A stretch of 64,000 bases of DNA from Flavobacteriales bacterium (GCA_016703105.1 JADJCS010000007.1:283793-347792); one strand, 5' to 3'; positions 27,939 to 37,310 are shown, numbered from the stretch's first letter. Program-made: numbers and translations. Notes: generated by a model from the letters alone, not told the origin.

Positions 27939-28307
27939 ATGCCCGACCCGCACATTGACCTCACCTACCTAGAGCGCTTGTACAAAGGCGACAGGGCGCG
28001 CATAGCCCAGTGGATCCACATCTACCTGGAGGAGGCTCCGGCGCAATTTCAGCGGTTGTCCGATAGTCTGGAGAAGAATGATACGGAACGCCTCGCCAGC
28101 GCCGCGCATGACCTTCGCCCGCAAGCGCACTACGTGGGCGCGGTGCGCATGCTGGAACTGCTCATCGCCATCGGGCAACGGGCGCGCGAGGATAGCGCCA
28201 ACGCATGCGCGGGAATGGTGGGCGAGCTTCGATCCCTTGGCGCGCTCGTGGAGGATGAACTGAAGACCGTGATAGCCGCGGATGATCCCGCCAAAGAACC
28301 GGTGTAA
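27939..28307 (+). CDS. Hpt domain phosphotransfer protein
   Basis: 122 residues from ATG 27939 (MPDPHIDLTYLERLYKGD); an upstream start at 27738 adds a non-homologous leader overlapping the permease start region. The helical bundle carries the phosphotransfer motif AAHDLRPQAHYVGA, with H57 as the expected phospho-accepting His ('AAH.L......GA'). Cytoplasmic. It lies 42 bp upstream of a response regulator and the hybrid kinase, so the three genes can form a phosphorelay in which the kinase receiver passes phosphate to H57 and then to the regulator. That partnership is inferred from order alone. Confidence 0.82.
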   Translation: MPDPHIDLTYLERLYKGDRARIAQWIHIYLEEAPAQFQRLSDSLEKNDTERLASAAHDLRPQAHYVGAVRMLELLIAIGQRAREDSANACAGMVGELRSLGALVEDELKTVIAADDPAKEPV

Positions 28308-28349
28308 ATACGAGGTGGTGGACACCTGCGCGGCCCCGACCTTTCGCCA

Positions 28350-28997
28350 ATGATCCGCCTGGCCCTCGCCGACGACCAACGCCTCTTCCGCTATGGCATG
28401 GCGATGCTGCTGCGCGACATGGCCGATGTACAGGTGGTGCTGGAGTGCGCCAACGGCGAAGAACTCCTCTCCGGTCTGAAGCGCACCCCTGTGGACATCG
28501 TGCTGCTCGACCTGGAAATGCCCGTGCTGGACGGCATTGAGACCACCAAGCGCATCAAGCATGACTTCCCGCAGGTGAAGGTGCTCATCCTCAGCACGCA
28601 CGATGAGGACAAGTTCATCACCCATCTGATGGAGCTTGGCGCGAACGGCTACATGCTGAAGAACGCCGAGCCGGACGAGATCGATACGGCGATCCGGTCG
28701 GTGCATGCGAACGGATTCTATTTCAGTGAACTGGTGAGCCGCGTCCTGCTGCACGGCCTGGTGAAGAAGAAGCAGGTGAAGCCCACCTTCAACGAGATCG
28801 ATCCGCTCAGCGAGCGCGAACTGGATGTGATGCGCGGCATCTGCAAGGAGCTCACCACGACGGAGATCGCTGAGAAGATGTTCGTGAGCCCGCGCACCGT
28901 GGACTTCCACCGGAACAACCTGCTGTTGAAGACCGGCGCGCGCAATGCGGCGGGGCTGGTGGTGTACGCCATGACGAAAGGTCTCTACACGCCGTGA
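28350..28997 (+). CDS. LuxR/NarL-family response regulator
   Basis: 215 residues. Receiver domain (1-120) with the acidic pair D8-D9, phospho-acceptor D54 (VLLDLEMP), Thr/Ser at LST (82-83) and K104 (YMLK). The C-terminal GerE domain is IDPLSERELDVMRGICKELT, TTEIAEKMFVSPRTVDFHRN and NLLLKTGARNAAGLV. The stop TGA (28995-28997) overlaps the GTG start of the hybrid kinase (28994), so the two are translationally coupled. LuxR-type regulators bind short dyads as dimers; a matching dyad lies just downstream of the kinase gene (32770-32785) and before four other genes. That makes this the first candidate for the regulator of the dyad regulon. Confidence 0.9.
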   Translation: MIRLALADDQRLFRYGMAMLLRDMADVQVVLECANGEELLSGLKRTPVDIVLLDLEMPVLDGIETTKRIKHDFPQVKVLILSTHDEDKFITHLMELGANGYMLKNAEPDEIDTAIRSVHANGFYFSELVSRVLLHGLVKKKQVKPTFNEIDPLSERELDVMRGICKELTTTEIAEKMFVSPRTVDFHRNNLLLKTGARNAAGLVVYAMTKGLYTP

Positions 28998-31900
28998 CAT
29001 TCGCATTGCGCATAGCGGTGCTGGCGCTGGTAAGCGTTATGTCGTTGTGCAGCCGCGCCCAAGAGGATACGCTCTATCTACCCTTCCGCGCGCTCACCAT
29101 CGAGGACGGCCTTTCACAGGGCATGGTCAGCAGCATCATACAGGACCGGGCGGGCTTCATGTGGTTCGCCACCAAGGATGGCCTGAACCGCTACGACGGT
29201 TATTCCTTCCGTGTGTTCCGCCACGATCCCGCGGACAGCAGCACCGTGCGCGACAACTTCATCCAGGCGATCCACGAGGACCGTGCAGGCTTGCTCTGGG
29301 TGGGCACGAACAGCGGGCTGGACGTGTTCGATCCCGTAACGGAGGTCTTCCACCATATCCCTTGTGGTGATCCGGCAGTTGGCCTGCCTGTCGTCAAGGC
29401 GGACACGTTATCACCCCATGGTGGCGCACAATGCGCGACGAACGCTATAGCGGAAGACCCTACCAGGCATCTCTGGGTGTCATCGGGCCAAGGGCTGTAC
29501 CGCATCGATCCGGATCGAAGTGGATCATCCCCTGCGGGACCAGGCGCACGCGTTGATCTGGTCGGGGTGTGCCCGGGAGTGAAGGTGAATTGGATAGCCG
29601 TGGATGAAGCGGGCCTATTGCGCGGGGCATGGACCTTGAACGGCGAGGACCTGAACGTGCGCACCTTCACCTTGGATACCCGCGATGAAGCGCGCATCGC
29701 GGCCATGAGCAAGGATCCGCAGCTACTGTCATGGAGCCCCCTGATCGCTGGGCAGGGCGAAGAAGATTGGGCCGTGTTTGCCACTGATACCACCCGGCAT
29801 CGCACCTACGGCTTCAGTAATGAAGTGTTGGAATCACGCGATGACGCGAACGCGATCATCTCCACCGTCAGGCTCTCCAACGCAGGTTGGATGAGTGTGA
29901 TCCGCGCGACCACCGATGCCAATGGATCGCTATGGGCGACGGACCACCGCTTGTGGCGCTGCGACCCTCGGACCGGCCGGGTATCACGCCTGATGCCAAC
30001 AGCCCCTGAACTAAGGATCGAGGCGCTGAAGCCGATCTGCCTGTACCGGGATCGCAGCGGTGTGATGTGGATGGGAACGAACGGATTCGGGGTCTTGCTG
30101 TACGACCCACGCGCGGAACGCTTCCACAAGCAGCGGTTGCACAGTATGCGGATGATGGCGCCCTTGCGCGACGGGCGGATGATCGCGTTCACTTGGTCAC
30201 AATGGGTCTATCTCTTCAAGGAGCCGGACCTCGCACAGTTTTCCATCGAGACCTACGGCCGGGAGATCGATCCGGGGACCTACGAACCCTGCGTAGTGGA
30301 GGAAGGCCGTGGGGTGCTCTGGACGAACATCGGGAATGCGCTCACACGCTACGACGAACGGGACGGAAGCCTACTGCGCTTTGCCGACCCGCAGCTCCCG
30401 GTCCGCTTTCCGCTGCACATCGGGCATGACAGCCTCATCCGCTTCGGCAGTACGAAGGCCTTCGGCGAGTTCAACACGCGCACAAAGAGGTTCAGTAGCA
30501 TCCCCTATCCCATCCCCGCGCAAGGTGGTACGTACGAGTTCGTGCAGGCCATTATCCAGGACGCGCAGGGGATCTTCTGGCTCGGCACCATGAAGGGCTT
30601 GCTGCGCCTCGACCCGGCCACCCGTGACTGGACCCACTATGCCAGCATGCCGGACGATCCGCGTTCGCTTTCCACCGATGTGATCTTCTGCCTGCTCAAC
30701 GACCCGAAGGACGCGAACATCCTGTGGGTGGGCACCAACGGCGGCGGCTTGAACAGACTGGACAAGCGCACGGGACAATTCACGCGGTTCAGTACCGCCG
30801 ACGGCCTGCCGAACAATGTGATCTACGGTCTGCTCGCCGAAGACGACGGCCAACTCTGGATGAGCACCAACAAAGGCATCGCGCAGTTCGATCCGCTCAC
30901 GCATGCGGTGCGCAGCTTCGATGCGAGCGATGGCCTGCAAGGCGATGAGTTCAACCGCTACGCCTATTGCAAGACCTCGGATGGCACGCTCTACTTCGGG
31001 GGCGTCAACGGCTTCAACTATTTCCGCCCGGAGGAACTGCGCCCCGATACACTGCCTGCCGTGGTGCACCTCACGGACATCAAACTGACGAACCGGTCCA
31101 TCGCCTTCGGTGCGGAGGCTTCACCCCTGACAATTCCCACGCACCTCACGCGCGAGCTCGTGCTTCCTTACGTCGATGCGGCCATGATCACCTTCGAGTT
31201 AGCCACCATGGAGTTCAGCGAACCCGAGGAGCACCGCTACCAATACAGGCTGGACGGCTTCGACACCGATTGGATCATGGGCGGCATCGACCGCAGTGCG
31301 GTGTACACGAACCTCGATCCTGGCACCTACACGTTCCATGTGCGGGGCGACAACCGCGATGGCCTCTGGGATACGAAGGGCACCACGTTCCAACTGATCG
31401 TGTTGCCGCCGTGGTGGCGCACGTGGTGGTTCTATGCGTTGTGCGTGCTCGCTGTCGGCGGCGGCATCGTGCTGTACATCCGCATGCTCACCCGGCAGAA
31501 GAAGCATCTGGAGAATACCGTTGCGACGCGTACAGCGGAACTGGTCAAGGCCAAGGAACGCGCCGAGCACAGCGAACGGGTGAAGCAGCAGTTCCTCGCC
31601 AACATGAGCCACGAGATCCGCACGCCGGTGAACGCCATTTCCGGCATGAGCACCGTGTTGCGGCGGAAAGAGCACCTGCCCGCGCAACAGGAGCACCTCG
31701 ACGCGATCGCGACCAGCAGTGAGGCCCTGTTAGGCATCGTGAACGAGATCCTGGACCTGAGCAAGATCGAAGCGGGAAAGCTCCAACTGGAGAAGGTGCG
31801 CATGGAGCCGCGCAACGTGATCCGCAACGTGATCGATGTGATGCGTTACCGCGCTGAAGAGAAGGGCTTGACCTTGGACGCCGCGATCGCGAATGATGTA

Positions 31901-32761
31901 CCCGCCACCGTGCTGGGCGATCCAGCGCGCTTGCAACAGGTGCTGATGAACCTGGTGGGCAATGCCATCAAGTTCACCGAGCGCGGTTCGGTCCACATCA
32001 CGCTCGATGTGCAGGAGCGGCTGACCGACGCGGTGATGCTTCGCTGCACCGTCACCGACACCGGCATCGGCATTTCCCCGGACCGGTTGCCGCGCGTCTT
32101 CGATGAGTTTACGCAGGCCGAAAGCGACCACACGCGGCGCTTCGGTGGACCGGGTCTCGGCCTCACCATTTGCAACCGGTTGGTCGAAATGCAGGGCGGG
32201 ACTGTTCGCGCCGAAAGTGAAGTGGGCAAGGGCAGCTCGTTCACATTCACCATTCCATATACGCTGATATCAGCGGCCGAAGAAGAAACGTCCAAGCATC
32301 ACGAGACTCCGGGTCAAGCCCGGAGTGACAATGCGCTGCGCGACCTCCGCATCCTCCTCGCCGAGGACAACAAGCTGAACGTGCTTGTCGCGAAGGAGGA
32401 GTTGTCCGACGCCATCACCGGAGTTGTCGTTGATGTGGCGGTGAACGGGAAGCTCGCACTGGATATGCTCGAGGTGAGTGATTACGACCTGATCCTTATG
32501 GATGTGCAGATGCCGGTGATGGACGGCTACGAGGCCACGCGCGCGATCCGCGCAATGCCGAACGGCCCCGACAAGGTCGGGATGCGACAGAAGTCACGCA
32601 TACCGATCCTGGCGATGACCGCCAACGTGATGCAGGCCGAAGTACAACAGTGCCTGGATGCGGGCATGGACGGTTTCGTGCCCAAGCCTTTCAAGCAGGA
32701 GGAGCTGGTGGAGGCGATGCGCCAGGTGTTGCCCGCCACGAAGGGAGGATCCGCACACTGA
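28994..32761 (+). CDS. hybrid sensor kinase with two-component propeller and receiver
   Basis: 1255 residues, GTG start overlapping the regulator stop. Signal sequence (LRIAVLALVSVMSLCSRAQ), periplasmic Reg_prop propellers (ALTIEDGLSQGMVSSIIQDR, GFMWFATKDGLNRYDGY, and further 'G.LWVGTN.G' units to about 700) and a Y_Y_Y domain (about 745-800, YRYQYRLDGFDTDW). One membrane helix (about 810-830) and a HisKA domain with H873 (FLANMSHEIRTPVNAISGM) follow, then HATPase_c (N-box LQQVLMNLVGNAIKF, DTGIGI, GPGLGL) and a C-terminal receiver (about 1115-1240) with D1170 (LILMDVQMPVMDG). Propeller sensors of this type often sense polysaccharides in Bacteroidota; the ligand here is unknown. A palindromic repeat is inserted in the linker before the receiver (32306-32326). 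The operator dyad starts 9 bp after its stop. Confidence 0.9.
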   Translation: MTFALRIAVLALVSVMSLCSRAQEDTLYLPFRALTIEDGLSQGMVSSIIQDRAGFMWFATKDGLNRYDGYSFRVFRHDPADSSTVRDNFIQAIHEDRAGLLWVGTNSGLDVFDPVTEVFHHIPCGDPAVGLPVVKADTLSPHGGAQCATNAIAEDPTRHLWVSSGQGLYRIDPDRSGSSPAGPGARVDLVGVCPGVKVNWIAVDEAGLLRGAWTLNGEDLNVRTFTLDTRDEARIAAMSKDPQLLSWSPLIAGQGEEDWAVFATDTTRHRTYGFSNEVLESRDDANAIISTVRLSNAGWMSVIRATTDANGSLWATDHRLWRCDPRTGRVSRLMPTAPELRIEALKPICLYRDRSGVMWMGTNGFGVLLYDPRAERFHKQRLHSMRMMAPLRDGRMIAFTWSQWVYLFKEPDLAQFSIETYGREIDPGTYEPCVVEEGRGVLWTNIGNALTRYDERDGSLLRFADPQLPVRFPLHIGHDSLIRFGSTKAFGEFNTRTKRFSSIPYPIPAQGGTYEFVQAIIQDAQGIFWLGTMKGLLRLDPATRDWTHYASMPDDPRSLSTDVIFCLLNDPKDANILWVGTNGGGLNRLDKRTGQFTRFSTADGLPNNVIYGLLAEDDGQLWMSTNKGIAQFDPLTHAVRSFDASDGLQGDEFNRYAYCKTSDGTLYFGGVNGFNYFRPEELRPDTLPAVVHLTDIKLTNRSIAFGAEASPLTIPTHLTRELVLPYVDAAMITFELATMEFSEPEEHRYQYRLDGFDTDWIMGGIDRSAVYTNLDPGTYTFHVRGDNRDGLWDTKGTTFQLIVLPPWWRTWWFYALCVLAVGGGIVLYIRMLTRQKKHLENTVATRTAELVKAKERAEHSERVKQQFLANMSHEIRTPVNAISGMSTVLRRKEHLPAQQEHLDAIATSSEALLGIVNEILDLSKIEAGKLQLEKVRMEPRNVIRNVIDVMRYRAEEKGLTLDAAIANDVPATVLGDPARLQQVLMNLVGNAIKFTERGSVHITLDVQERLTDAVMLRCTVTDTGIGISPDRLPRVFDEFTQAESDHTRRFGGPGLGLTICNRLVEMQGGTVRAESEVGKGSSFTFTIPYTLISAAEEETSKHHETPGQARSDNALRDLRILLAEDNKLNVLVAKEELSDAITGVVVDVAVNGKLALDMLEVSDYDLILMDVQMPVMDGYEATRAIRAMPNGPDKVGMRQKSRIPILAMTANVMQAEVQQCLDAGMDGFVPKPFKQEELVEAMRQVLPATKGGSAH
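32306..32326. repeat. palindromic element inside the kinase-receiver linker
   Basis: Perfect 8-bp arms ACTCCGGG / CCCGGAGT around TCAAG. The sequence CTCCGGGTCAAGCCCGGAG resembles a dispersed palindrome seen between genes in many bacterial genomes (from memory, not searched). Here it is in frame within the kinase gene and encodes the linker residues HHETPGQARSDNALRD between the ATPase and receiver domains. Confidence 0.6.
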
Positions 32762-32769
32762 TCGCAGAA

Positions 32770-32785
32770 CTAGTATTTCTACTAG
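32770..32785. promoter_or_regulatory. operator-like dyad, site 1 (perfect)
   Basis: CTAGTA-TTTC-TACTAG, a perfect 6-4-6 inverted repeat starting 9 bp after the kinase stop. Its centre (32777.5) is 31.5 bp upstream of the A of the -7 box ACCTTCG (32809). Four other sites in the window have the same half-site pattern and exactly the same distance. Its position, about -40 from the expected transcription start, suits activation by a dimeric LuxR-type regulator (inference). Confidence 0.75.
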
Positions 32786-32807
32786 GTGTGGGGTGAACCG
32801 GTCGTGG

Positions 32808-32815
32808 GACCTTCG
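32808..32815 (+). promoter_or_regulatory. -7 box downstream of dyad site 1
   Basis: GACCTTCG followed by TTCC, 27 bp before ATG 32842; part of the shared dyad plus promoter unit. Confidence 0.6.
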
Positions 32816-32841
32816 TTCCACCTACCCAAACCCCTCCGACC

Positions 32842-35547
32842 ATGAAACACGGTACGCCTCCCTCACCCCGCCAAAGGCTGTTCGCCAAGGTGGCCTCTGC
32901 CGCTCTGGCGCTCCTGCTTTTCGCGGCATATCTAACACCGCTGTCCAGCGCTGCCCAGAATCCTTTCGCTCATAAAGGCCTGTGCGACACGGACCCCTTA
33001 GTACAACCTTGCGGCAATCAGGGGTTTTATCCATGTGGACAGATCGACTTCCATCCTTACCCGGGGGGCATCACCACAACCCTGTCGCTGACCGATACGA
33101 TGTTGTACGCGAATACGCCCGAATACACGGATACGTGCATGGCGCCGTTCAATTTTTCGTGGTCCTTGCATGACGCTCCCCTGGGCAACTCCTCGGGAAC
33201 GGATGTGAGCAAGTACCCCACCATGCGCGGTGGTACGGGATCGCATACGTTCTACATCAAGTTCGGCCGCCAGACGACCACTTGGGTGGAAAAAGATTGG
33301 CTCATCCTCGCCCGGTTCCCGAACGCGAACACCATCTACTGGTCGGCAACGCAACGGGCCGTTAGCTGGGATCTCTTCGTGGATGGCGTGCAGAGCGGCA
33401 CGGTCGAGCTCGTGCCAGGAACACAGGAATTGGCGTACCCGGGTTTTTGGACGTGGGACGGGTATCAGCCTTTGTGGGTCAAAGGTGTCTGGAAGGTCAC
33501 GTACACCCCAGGCTCTGCCTATGGCCTGCCCAACAACGTGCGTGAATTCGCGCTGAGGCCCAAGATCCTTTACACCGTCAACGGCACCTCGGCTACGAGT
33601 ATTGCGAATGAAGAGTTCCGTTTCAAGGCCGTGATGGTGGGGACGAATTTCACGGACGTGCTCGGGACGTTCGATGCGCCCAGCACCCCGGTCCAGATCC
33701 TTCGCGATCCCCCGGGCGATGCGAGCTATGGCAGCCTTACCACAGCCACCAGCACGTGCAGGGGTGAAACCATCTCCGGGACGACCGAGCAAGGTGGCTC
33801 CGCCTTTGCCAAGGTGCGGATCGGTGTGGCCGGGTCCATCGGCTTGATCGCCACCGTGGACTACGAGATCTACGGCGAACTAGGTTTCAGCACATCGGCC
33901 ACTCGCACCCAAACGGCCACCGGGGATTACCAGACCTGCCTGAACGTCGGGCAAACGATCTCCACCACGCAGTCCGGTGCACCGGATGATCTGTTCTTCG
34001 GCAGTTCGGTGCGCTACGCCTACGGCATGGCCCTTACCACGCAGCGTATGGGTTGCAACATGCCGACCGATTCCGCTCAGTTCACGATCGTACCCATTCA
34101 GAGGCTCAGTAGCTTCCATTGGCCCGAGAGCTATATCAGGAGCTCGGTGGTGCCCGATCTGCAAGCCGAAGTGGCCTCGCTCGTGGTGGGCACAGCGGAT
34201 TGGAGAACCGCCAATAATCAACTCAACGTTTGGCTTCAGGCCTTGGCCATGAACGATTCCATCAAGGCGAACGCGAGCTTTACTGGTACCCTCGAGCAAT
34301 TCGCGAGCGGAGCACCGTTTGACGAGTTTTTGGAAACCACGACCTCACAATCAAGGTCGATCGATTATAACGTATCCCTCTCACAAGGTTTGAGCGCTGA
34401 GTTCGGCGTCAACTTCGGCGGTAGTGGAGTTACTGTCGGTGGCGAGGTCACCTTCCGGCAGGAGTACGGTAATAGCGTGAACGCTTCGAACAGCGGTACC
34501 AACACGGTGGCGTACCATCTGGAGGACACGGGCAATGGCGACAACTTCGACGTGGAGATCAGGCAGGACAAGGTGTTCGGCAGCAACGTGTATCGCCTGG
34601 CCTCGACTTCAAAGACCAGTTGTCCGTATGAAGGCGGTTACCAATTGGACCAACCCCTGTTGCTTGTCGGTGGAGCTTCCCACATGCTGCTCAATCAGGT
34701 TCTTACTCCACAGGCGACCTTCCCGATCACCGTGACGAACAATAGCAATTACCAACGGACGTACTCCTTCTTCGTGAACGGCACTACGAACCCGGGCGTC
34801 ACCCTTTCCGGTTATGGTGGGATCAACCCCGCTACTCCGGTATCTCTTACGATCGCCGCGAACACCACTTTCACCGGGAACATAGTCGTTGGTCCACCGT
34901 TCGGTACGGACAGCGTGGCCGACCTGGAGATCATCCTCTCCGATGCCTGTGGGGATCAGGAAATATCCTCCAGCGTCACGCTTTCCGCCTACTTCGGCGT
35001 GGGGAACTTCGGCGGCTACTGCGTTCCCAGCAGCGCGGCCGGGACAACGGATGGCGATTGGATCGATGGGGTGCAGATCGGCTCCATCAACAACACCGGC
35101 ACTGGAGGCATCACAGGCCCTACCTACACCAATTACTCGGCACAGTTCAGCACGCCACTTCCCCGGAACGCGCAGAGGATCATAACCATCACTTCGGGAG
35201 TGAACGCGGGTGACCGGTTCGCCGCGTGGATCGACTACGACCACAACGGCACGTTCGACGCCAGCGAGAAGCTTGGGGAGTTCACGAACGCTTCCGCGGG
35301 CGAAGCGCAGAACCTCGCCTTCACCGTGCCCGCCACCGCCGTGCTGGGATCCACGGTGCTGCGTGTGCGTGGCGCCAACAGCCCGAACCCCGGATTGGAC
35401 CCCTGCTATCCATACACCTCGGGCGAAACGGAGGACTACGGCGTGGTGATCAACAGCGAACACCCCGCAGGATTGCGCGGGCGTGAACAATGGCCCGGCG
35501 TTGCCCGGTACCGCCTGCAACGATGGCAATGCGAACACCGGGAATGA
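32842..35547 (+). CDS. T9SS secreted protein with GEVED domain, N-terminal part of a frameshifted gene
   Basis: 901 codons before the frame is lost. Start MKHGTPPSPRQRLFAKVASA with a long signal peptide ending SSAAQ. The body is homologous along its length to the gene at 46819: shared blocks include EFALRPKILY / EFGLRVNLFG, YEIYGELG / YDIYGEIG, the TAxHLxDDG-like segment, and SCPYEGGYQLDQPLL / SCPYEGGEQVDQPSL. A GEVED domain spans about 728-875 (DWIDGVQIGSINNTG, WIDYDHNGTFDASEKLGE, GETEDYGVVI). After INSEHPAG the frame shifts; the true continuation (DCAGVNNGPALPGTACNDG) is in the next frame and is the feature starting at 35483. A dyad and -7 box precede it. Function of the large N-terminal region is unknown. 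Confidence 0.82.
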   Translation: MKHGTPPSPRQRLFAKVASAALALLLFAAYLTPLSSAAQNPFAHKGLCDTDPLVQPCGNQGFYPCGQIDFHPYPGGITTTLSLTDTMLYANTPEYTDTCMAPFNFSWSLHDAPLGNSSGTDVSKYPTMRGGTGSHTFYIKFGRQTTTWVEKDWLILARFPNANTIYWSATQRAVSWDLFVDGVQSGTVELVPGTQELAYPGFWTWDGYQPLWVKGVWKVTYTPGSAYGLPNNVREFALRPKILYTVNGTSATSIANEEFRFKAVMVGTNFTDVLGTFDAPSTPVQILRDPPGDASYGSLTTATSTCRGETISGTTEQGGSAFAKVRIGVAGSIGLIATVDYEIYGELGFSTSATRTQTATGDYQTCLNVGQTISTTQSGAPDDLFFGSSVRYAYGMALTTQRMGCNMPTDSAQFTIVPIQRLSSFHWPESYIRSSVVPDLQAEVASLVVGTADWRTANNQLNVWLQALAMNDSIKANASFTGTLEQFASGAPFDEFLETTTSQSRSIDYNVSLSQGLSAEFGVNFGGSGVTVGGEVTFRQEYGNSVNASNSGTNTVAYHLEDTGNGDNFDVEIRQDKVFGSNVYRLASTSKTSCPYEGGYQLDQPLLLVGGASHMLLNQVLTPQATFPITVTNNSNYQRTYSFFVNGTTNPGVTLSGYGGINPATPVSLTIAANTTFTGNIVVGPPFGTDSVADLEIILSDACGDQEISSSVTLSAYFGVGNFGGYCVPSSAAGTTDGDWIDGVQIGSINNTGTGGITGPTYTNYSAQFSTPLPRNAQRIITITSGVNAGDRFAAWIDYDHNGTFDASEKLGEFTNASAGEAQNLAFTVPATAVLGSTVLRVRGANSPNPGLDPCYPYTSGETEDYGVVINSEHPAGLRGREQWPGVARYRLQRWQCEHRE

Positions 35548-37291
35548 TACCTGGAACGCCAACTGCACATGCCTCGGCCAGCCGTTGGATTGCGTGGGTG
35601 TGCCTAACGGCCAGACCCTACCGGGCATAGCCTGCAACGATGGCGATCCGAACACCGTGGGTGACGTGTTGAGCGCCAATTGCGTGTGCGCAGGGCAGTT
35701 GTTGGATTGTGTGGGCATCGCGGGCGGAACGGACCTGCCTGGTGCAGCGTGCGACGACAACAACGCCAACACCGGCAATGACCTGTGGAACGCCAACTGC
35801 ACTTGCACGGGTCTGCTGATCGATTGCCTGGGCGTGATCGGTGGAACAACTACCGTGGGTACCCCATGCGATGATGGCAACCCGCTTAGCGGCGGCGATG
35901 GGTACAACATCAATTGCCAGTGCGTGGGTGCCTTCGCCACGGATTGCGCCGGAATGCCCGGCGGCACCGCACAACCCGGCACACCGTGCGACGATGGCGA
36001 TGCGACCACCGGCAACGATGTCTACGGGCTCAACTGCGCTTGCGCCGGTCTACCATTCGACTGCGCCGGGACCCCGGGTGGGAACCAGTTGCCCGGTACG
36101 CCTTGCGATGACGGCAACCCCAATAGCACCAATGACACGTTCACCGCCAACTGCGGCTGCATCGGCGTGTTGCCGAACGATTGCGCTGGTGTGCCCGGCG
36201 GCACTGCGCAGGCCGGTACCGCTTGCGATGATGGCGATGCCAATACGGGCAACGATGTGTATAACGCCTTCTGCACCTGCGCCGGTCAATTGATCGATTG
36301 CGATGGTGTGGTCGGGGGCTTCGCATTGCCCGGCTTCCCCTGCGACGATGCCAATACGAATACGGGCAACGATGTGATCGACGCGAACTGCCAGTGCGCT
36401 GGTCTGTTGATCGATTGTGAAGGCGTGCCCGGTGGCACGAGCACCATCGGTACGGCCTGCGACGATGGCGACAACGACACCAGCAACGATATGTTCAACG
36501 CCAACTGCATCTGCGCGGGGACGCTCGTGAGCGATTGCGAAGGCACTGTGGGAGGTCCTGCCCAGCCAGGCACTGCATGCGATGATGGTATTGCAGGTAC
36601 CGGCAACGATGTGTACACGGCCAACTGCACATGCACAGGACAAGTCATCGACTGCGAAGGCACCATCGGTGGCTCGGTATTGCCCGGCACCACCTGCGAC
36701 GATGGTATCGCGTGCACGGTGAACGATGTGCGCGATGCCAACTGCTCATGCAGTGGGACCACGCTCACCATCGGGAACGTCTCCGGTGCCTCGGTGGTGA
36801 TCGGCAATAGTACCAATGCCTATGTGGTAACACCCGTGCCCAATGCCACCAGCTACACGTGGACCCTGCCCAACGGCTGGAGCACCGCCGACAATTCGGC
36901 CTTCGTATTGGTAGCCGACGCGAACAATGTGGCCGGCCCCGTGGATCTCTGCGTAACGGCCATGGTCGGTTCATGCGAACTGACCAGCTGTATCACGGTG
37001 ACCGTGGATATCAGTACGGGCATCGCCACTACGGATGGGTCCGCTACCTGGTACAGCGTTCAACCCAACCCGAACAACGGCGTGTTCCAACTCATGCCCT
37101 CCGGTGATGACAAGTCGCCGATCCGCGTTACGGTGAATGATGGCCTCGGCCGCCAGGTGATTGCGCCGTTCACTATCGCTGGTCAGCGGAGCATCACCAT
37201 GGATCTCGCTAGTGTGGCCCCTGGCGCGTACTACCTGATCGCCACACGCAACGGCGAGCAGCAAGCCATCAAGGTGATGGTGCAACGCTGA
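35483..37291 (+). CDS. T9SS protein Cys-rich repeats and sorting domain, C-terminal part of the frameshifted gene
   Basis: 602 codons from a GTG (35483) that is an artefact of the broken frame; it really continues the gene starting at 32842, the break being at about 35455-35475. It encodes eleven repeats of 36-39 residues of the form DC.G..GG...PGT.CDDGN..TGND....NC.C.G with four Cys each (the first is cut by the frameshift). Next come a PKD-like domain (SGASVVIGNSTNAYVVTPV, YTWTLPNGWSTADNS) and a T9SS sorting domain (VQPNPNNGVFQLMPSG ... AYYLIATRNGEQQAIKVM then VQR). The paralogue at 46819 has the same parts in the same order in one unbroken frame. The repeats probably form a disulfide-stabilised stalk (inference). 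A rho-independent terminator follows. Confidence 0.82.
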   Translation: MNNGPALPGTACNDGNANTGNDTWNANCTCLGQPLDCVGVPNGQTLPGIACNDGDPNTVGDVLSANCVCAGQLLDCVGIAGGTDLPGAACDDNNANTGNDLWNANCTCTGLLIDCLGVIGGTTTVGTPCDDGNPLSGGDGYNINCQCVGAFATDCAGMPGGTAQPGTPCDDGDATTGNDVYGLNCACAGLPFDCAGTPGGNQLPGTPCDDGNPNSTNDTFTANCGCIGVLPNDCAGVPGGTAQAGTACDDGDANTGNDVYNAFCTCAGQLIDCDGVVGGFALPGFPCDDANTNTGNDVIDANCQCAGLLIDCEGVPGGTSTIGTACDDGDNDTSNDMFNANCICAGTLVSDCEGTVGGPAQPGTACDDGIAGTGNDVYTANCTCTGQVIDCEGTIGGSVLPGTTCDDGIACTVNDVRDANCSCSGTTLTIGNVSGASVVIGNSTNAYVVTPVPNATSYTWTLPNGWSTADNSAFVLVADANNVAGPVDLCVTAMVGSCELTSCITVTVDISTGIATTDGSATWYSVQPNPNNGVFQLMPSGDDKSPIRVTVNDGLGRQVIAPFTIAGQRSITMDLASVAPGAYYLIATRNGEQQAIKVMVQR

Positions 37292-37310
37292 GGTTTCCCT
37301 GCTATCTGAC

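Noticed and set aside
25793..27958. Several plus-strand frames of 250-400 codons opposite the first permease
   Set aside because: Antisense shadows of the permease coding sequence: His- and Gln-rich translations without domains.
35483..36740. Regularly spaced direct repeats that resemble a CRISPR or satellite array
   Set aside because: The repeats keep a 36-39-codon frame, encode conserved Cys positions and sit inside a protein with a sorting domain. Spacers are not unique non-coding segments, and no cas gene is present.
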